Source: an uncultured Eggerthellaceae bacterium
GTDB lineage: Bacteria > Actinomycetota > Coriobacteriia > Coriobacteriales > Eggerthellaceae
DNA: 64,000 nucleotides
Direction of reading: 5' to 3'
Assembly: GCA_946618265.1 (NCBI GenBank)
Contig: CAMOLA010000004.1
Location: 7,867-71,866, forward strand
Shown in pieces: positions 60,617 through 64,000 of the stretch. Below the pieces are notes generated by a model. The model had not been told where the DNA came from. It saw nothing but the letters and a program-made list of their open reading frames with translations, and did no database searches. A program made the position numbers and the translations under genes. Each line of letters opens with the position of its first letter. Within the stretch, counting starts at the first letter, position 1.

Positions 60617-61861
60617 TCAGCTCAAGGTAACAGGTATGAGCGATCCCGTTTCCGCGCCGACAGGAACATCCAACTCGTGATAGCTTTCCGTCAGCGCAGA
60701 CGAGGGCTCGATGAGACAGAATTCGGTCGAACCGATCCTGCGTTCGTAATCTCGTCGTCGCAAATCATCGGATAGGGCACGCAAACGAGCGGCCCTTTCC
60801 GTCTTAACGTCATGGGGGACCTGGTCGGTCCTGAGCGCAGCGGGGGTGCCTTCACGCATCGAATAGGGAAACACGTGAATCTTCGAGAACCTGCACGCGC
60901 GCGCAAGGTCCATGGTCATCTGAAAATCCTCTTCGGTTTCGCCCGGGAACCCCACGATTATATCGGTGGTGAGCGAAAGCGAGGGAATATTGCCGTAGAG
61001 GCGGTTTACAAGCTCTCTGAACTGCTCGGCCGTGTAAGGCCGCGCCATCTCGCGCAAGACGCGGGAGCTGCCCGACTGTACCGGCAAGTGCAGATGACGG
61101 CAAATCCGTCCCTCCGACGAGGCCAAGAGGTCGATGAACTCATCGTCGACGGTCACTGGCTCGAGGCTCGAGGCGCGTATGCGCGCGGGAACATCGCCCG
61201 GTGCGGTCATGGCGTCGGCCACGTCGACGAGCTCCCTCACGAGATGATGCAGCCGCTTGTCGCCATCCCGATAGGATCCAAGGTCGATGCCGGTAAGGAC
61301 GATCTCCTTCGCGCCCCGCGCCAAGTATGACCGCGCCTCTTCGATTACCTCGTCGAAGGGCATCGATCGAGCCCTGCCGCGAGCGACGTGCACGATGCAG
61401 TACGTGCAGGCCCTATCGCATCCGTCCTGGACCTTGATGTTGATCCGCGTCCTGAACTCGTCGCCTATCCGCAAGCCGTACGAGGAACGTCGTGCGAGCT
61501 CTTCCGTCAACGCAATGCGGTCAACGACGCGAACTCGCCCATCGATGGCCGCATACCCGTCTCCGTCGATCGCTACTGCGCATCCGGTCACGTACACGGG
61601 GGCGTCGCCCGAAACCTTGAGCGCATGCCGTACGGCCTTGCGAGCTTTCTTGTCCGCCTCGCCCGTCACGGTACAGGTGTTCACGAAGACCAGCTCCGCA
61701 TCGCCCTCGTCTGATGCGATGCCGCCGAGCGACATCAACGAGGCTGCAATCGAGTCTGACTCCACCCGGTTCACCTTGCATCCGAGGTTCACGACGCAGA
61801 ATTTGAACGGCGCATCTGGCAGCGCTATCGTATCCGGCACAGCTGGACCCACGGCATCCAC
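60617..61861 (-). CDS. mtaB: tRNA (t6A37) methylthiotransferase MtaB
   Basis: 414 aa radical-SAM enzyme converting t6A37 to ms2t6A37. The N-terminal NLGCKVNRVESDSI is the MtaB signature; NTCTVTGEADKKARKAVR and the SAM motif CDRACTYCIVHVARGRARS follow. The start is chosen as GTG at 61861, two nt after the dnaJ stop, because upstream sequence in this frame is the dnaJ shadow; another GTG at 61852 is possible. Together with miaB and rimO, all three methylthiotransferases are in this window. Confidence 0.93.
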   Translation of the reverse strand: MDAVGPAVPDTIALPDAPFKFCVVNLGCKVNRVESDSIAASLMSLGGIASDEGDAELVFVNTCTVTGEADKKARKAVRHALKVSGDAPVYVTGCAVAIDGDGYAAIDGRVRVVDRIALTEELARRSSYGLRIGDEFRTRINIKVQDGCDRACTYCIVHVARGRARSMPFDEVIEEARSYLARGAKEIVLTGIDLGSYRDGDKRLHHLVRELVDVADAMTAPGDVPARIRASSLEPVTVDDEFIDLLASSEGRICRHLHLPVQSGSSRVLREMARPYTAEQFRELVNRLYGNIPSLSLTTDIIVGFPGETEEDFQMTMDLARACRFSKIHVFPYSMREGTPAALRTDQVPHDVKTERAARLRALSDDLRRRDYERRIGSTEFCLIEPSSALTESYHELDVPVGAETGSLIPVTLS

Positions 61862-61863
61862 GG

Positions 61864-63000
61864 CTAGTTGAACGCGTCCCTGAGACGCTCGAGCGGCGAG
61901 CGCGGGTTGGCGTATTCTTCGCCGAGCTCGTCGGCGAGCTTGGTGAGCAGCTCGCGCTGGCTCTTGGTGAGCTTCTTCGGGATCGTGACGTTGACGTGCA
62001 CGTACATATCGCCGCGCATATCGCTCCTGAACTTCGGCATGCCCTTGCCGCGCACGCGTATGACTTGGTCGTTCTGGCACCCTTCGGGTATGCGCACGCT
62101 CACCTTCTCGTCGGGCATGATGCCGTCGACCTCGATCTCGGCGCCGAGCGCAGCCTGCACCATCGACACTTTCGCCATGGCATGCAGGTTGTCGCCATCG
62201 CGCTCGAAGAAATCGTGCTGGTCGATACGGCAGGTGACGATGAGGTTACCCGGCGTGGCGCCGCGCAACCCGGCTTCCCCGAAGCCCGTGATGCGCAGCT
62301 GCTGCGAGTCGCGTATGCCGGCGGGAACCTCGACGGTGACGCGCTGGCGGTCGGGGACGCGGCCCTGGCCTTCGCATTCGGGGCAGGGATTGTCGATCGT
62401 CCTGCCCGTCCCACCGCACCGAGTGCACGAAGACGTCGTGCGCATATCGCCGAGGAACGTGCGCTGCACCGTGTACACGCGGCCGGTACCGTTGCATTCC
62501 GGGCACGTAACCTCGTGCCCGCCTTCGCTCAGGCCGCTGCCATTGCAATCCTGGCACGGCGAGAGCCGGTCGTATACGATCTCCTTCTTGGCGCCCGTTG
62601 CAACTTCCTCGAGGGTGAGGCGCAAGCCAACGCCCATGTCGCGCCCCTCGCGGCGCGCGGTGCCGCCTCCGGACATGCCGCTGAAGAACGAGCTGAAGAT
62701 ATCGCCCATGCCGCCGAAGCCGCCGCCGAATATGTCTTCGAAATCGACGTACCCACTTCCATACGGGCTCGAGCCTCCGGCAGCACCCGGCATGGCTCCG
62801 GTTCGATCGTAGTATGCACGCTTGTTGGGATCGGAAAGAACGTCGTATGCCTCGTTGAGCTCTTTGAACTCCTCTTCCGCATTCGGGGACTTGTTGACGT
62901 CGGGATGAAGCTTACGAGCTTGCTTCCTAAATGCCTTCTTTATCTCATCGTCCGTCGCATCACGCGATACCCCGACGACTTCGTAGAGATCCTTGGCCAT
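61864..63000 (-). CDS. dnaJ: Chaperone DnaJ
   Basis: 378 aa co-chaperone of DnaK. The J domain (1-70, with HPD at [10 protein letters not shown]), a Gly/Phe region with many Gly, four zinc-finger repeats ([32 protein letters not shown]; about 146-215) and the C-terminal substrate domains are complete. It follows hrcA by 32 nt; grpE and dnaK are not between them. Confidence 0.97.
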   Translation of the reverse strand: MAKDLYEVVGVSRDATDDEIKKAFRKQARKLHPDVNKSPNAEEEFKELNEAYDVLSDPNKRAYYDRTGAMPGAAGGSSPYGSGYVDFEDIFGGGFGGMGDIFSSFFSGMSGGGTARREGRDMGVGLRLTLEEVATGAKKEIVYDRLSPCQDCNGSGLSEGGHEVTCPECNGTGRVYTVQRTFLGDMRTTSSCTRCGGTGRTIDNPCPECEGQGRVPDRQRVTVEVPAGIRDSQQLRITGFGEAGLRGATPGNLIVTCRIDQHDFFERDGDNLHAMAKVSMVQAALGAEIEVDGIMPDEKVSVRIPEGCQNDQVIRVRGKGMPKFRSDMRGDMYVHVNVTIPKKLTKSQRELLTKLADELGEEYANPRSPLERLRDAFN

Positions 63001-63032
63001 GTAAACGCAATCCTTTCCAAAAAACTATCGAG

Positions 63033-63752
63033 CTACTCGTCGCCGAGCGTCTTGCTCGCCATCCGAACAGCTGCGAGCGCTTTTGTGTAATCCATTCTCG
63101 TCGGACCGATGACCGCAACGATGCCGCCGTCGGGTCCATAGCCGTACCGGCATGCGACGACCGACACGCCCGATAGCTGCTCGGTCTCGTTCTCGCTTCC
63201 GATGCGGACGCGGGGATCGCACCCTTCGGCTGCCGTCGCATCCAGGACGTGCAGCAGCACGGTATCGTCTTCGAGTACCTGCATGATGGGCAGAAGCGCC
63301 TCAGTGTAGGCGAATTCGGGCTGGCGCATGAGCGACATGATGCCGAGCCTGCGCGGATGCGATAAGTCCGGCGGCGCCACGATCGAAAGGCAATCCGTGA
63401 AACGCGAGAGAGCTGCGGACGTCTTCTCGAGCAAGTCGTCGAGTTCCGTCGCCTGCTCCTTCAACTGCCTGAGCGCATCTGCCGCCGTGCCTTCTTCGGC
63501 GATCTCGCCTGATTCGACGAGGTTGTCGACAAACGTTCGATAGCCGAAATCGGTCGGCACGCGTCCAGCCGACGTGTGGGGCTGGGAGATGTAGCCGTCT
63601 TCCTCGAGAGCCGACAGCTCGTTGCGGATCGTCGCGGGGCTTACCCCGAAACGATAGCGCTCGGTGAGGGTGCGCGATCCGACGGGCATGGCTCGAGCCA
63701 CGTATTCCTCGATCAGCGCCGCTAGCACGCGCTGTCGTCTGTCGGATAGCAT
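63033..63752 (-). CDS. hrcA: Heat-inducible repressor HrcA, short form
   Basis: 239 aa, well under the usual 340 or so. The winged-helix N-terminal domain (LSDRRQRVLAALIEEYV, GSRTLTERYRFGVSPATIRNEL, SALEEDGYISQPHTSAGRVPTD) is complete. The C-terminal GAF-like domain is recognisable (GGIVAVIGPTRMDYTKAL), but about 100 residues are missing from the middle, probably the dimerising insert. The ATG at 63752 is the natural start. A CIRCE-like operator overlaps its promoter, so it should repress itself and dnaJ. Confidence 0.93.
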   Translation of the reverse strand: MLSDRRQRVLAALIEEYVARAMPVGSRTLTERYRFGVSPATIRNELSALEEDGYISQPHTSAGRVPTDFGYRTFVDNLVESGEIAEEGTAADALRQLKEQATELDDLLEKTSAALSRFTDCLSIVAPPDLSHPRRLGIMSLMRQPEFAYTEALLPIMQVLEDDTVLLHVLDATAAEGCDPRVRIGSENETEQLSGVSVVACRYGYGPDGGIVAVIGPTRMDYTKALAAVRMASKTLGDE

Positions 63753-63789
63753 TGGCACCCCCTCGTTGTCGGTTGATTTCAACCACGCT

Positions 63790-63819
63790 ATTCTAGCAGC
63801 CTCGACCAAGGAGTGCTAA
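63790..63819 (-). promoter_or_regulatory. hrcA promoter overlapping a CIRCE-like operator
   Basis: CTAGCAGCC-N9-GAGTGCTAA (63793-63819) fits CIRCE (TTAGCACTC-N9-GAGTGCTAA): the right half is perfect and the left half matches at six of nine positions. On the minus strand, TTAGCA (complement of 63814-63819), 18-bp spacer, TAGAAT (complement of 63790-63795) make a promoter that the operator covers. Confidence 0.8.
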
Positions 63820-64000
63820 CGAGCGTTACTTAAGCGTCATAAGAGCATACGATTGGCATACACTGCTACGAAAAAGGATGTGCACGAGAACGTACGAGGT
63901 ACTCAGTTCGGAGCAAGATTATCGCGCGAAGCCGATATCAAAAAAGACTGTCCCCTTTTCATATGTTCATCAGCTTGTCAAGTGAGAATTATCAACCGGT
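63820..64000. other. Right-edge intergenic sequence
   Basis: 181 nt upstream of the hrcA promoter. I see no gene, RNA or clear site. It contains the phrase AAAAAAGACTGTCCCCTTTT (63945-63964), which resembles the AGACTCCCC motif at the left edge of the window. Confidence 0.4.

Overview
This window looks like chromosomal core DNA of a GC-rich, anaerobic Gram-positive bacterium, most likely a member of the Coriobacteriia (Eggerthellaceae-like). That placement is inferred from gene content: a six-gene Ech-type [NiFe] hydrogenase, an indolepyruvate:ferredoxin oxidoreductase, a MenA-type prenyltransferase, Gram-positive LexA boxes, an HrcA/CIRCE system, SpoVS without other sporulation genes, and RNase J together with RNase Y. 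No phage, transposase, CRISPR array or rRNA was seen. Coding density is high and most genes are in tight operons.

Left part (1-13.5 kb): dinB, a class I/II aminotransferase-fold protein that has lost its PLP lysine, two DegV-family fatty-acid-binding proteins, ileS, lspA, an RluD-type pseudouridine synthase, coaBC, and a DUF853/HerA-like ATPase with a long charged coiled coil. A 253-bp element with 57-bp perfect inverted arms (13150-13402) and a tRNA-Pro(GGG) gene follow.

Energy block (13.9-28.1 kb): echABCDEF, where EchD and EchF carry related C-terminal 20-residue helical repeats. Next come an envelope cluster (CDP-alcohol phosphatidyltransferase, VanW protein, D-Ala-D-Ala carboxypeptidase, FHA protein) and iorA-iorB-gluQ, whose genes overlap. 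IorAB would produce reduced ferredoxin and Ech would reoxidise it, evolving H2 and building an ion gradient.

Middle (28.1-33.3 kb): menA, a short DtxR-type regulator with a palindrome in its own promoter, a 0.55-kb non-coding stretch with degenerate tandem repeats, a Pro/Gln-rich membrane protein, dut, nrdR, and lexA. A small tail-anchored protein gene is divergent from lexA. The lexA control region holds three LexA-box-like sites exactly 28 bp apart.

Right half (33.3-63.8 kb, all minus strand). In transcription order: hrcA-dnaJ-mtaB-phoH-ybeY-dgkA-era-(zinc-ribbon/PASTA)-recO; rpsO-pnp; dapB-rnj; ftsK-rodZ-yajQ-rimO-pgsA/cinA fusion-recA-recX; rny-(GHKL ATPase); spoVS-miaB-miaA-hflX. The order closely resembles the Bacillus rpsO-pnp ... 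rnjB-spoIIIE-ymfM-pgsA-cinA-recA-rny-ymdB-spoVS-miaB region. A GHKL ATPase sits where ymdB would be, and pgsA and cinA are fused.

Most notable leads: the LexA-divergent tail-anchored protein (candidate SOS division inhibitor), the GHKL ATPase coupled to RNase Y, the lysine-less aminotransferase, the repeat shared by two hydrogenase subunits, and two large inverted-repeat elements. Nothing here is a clear multi-gene system of unknown type.
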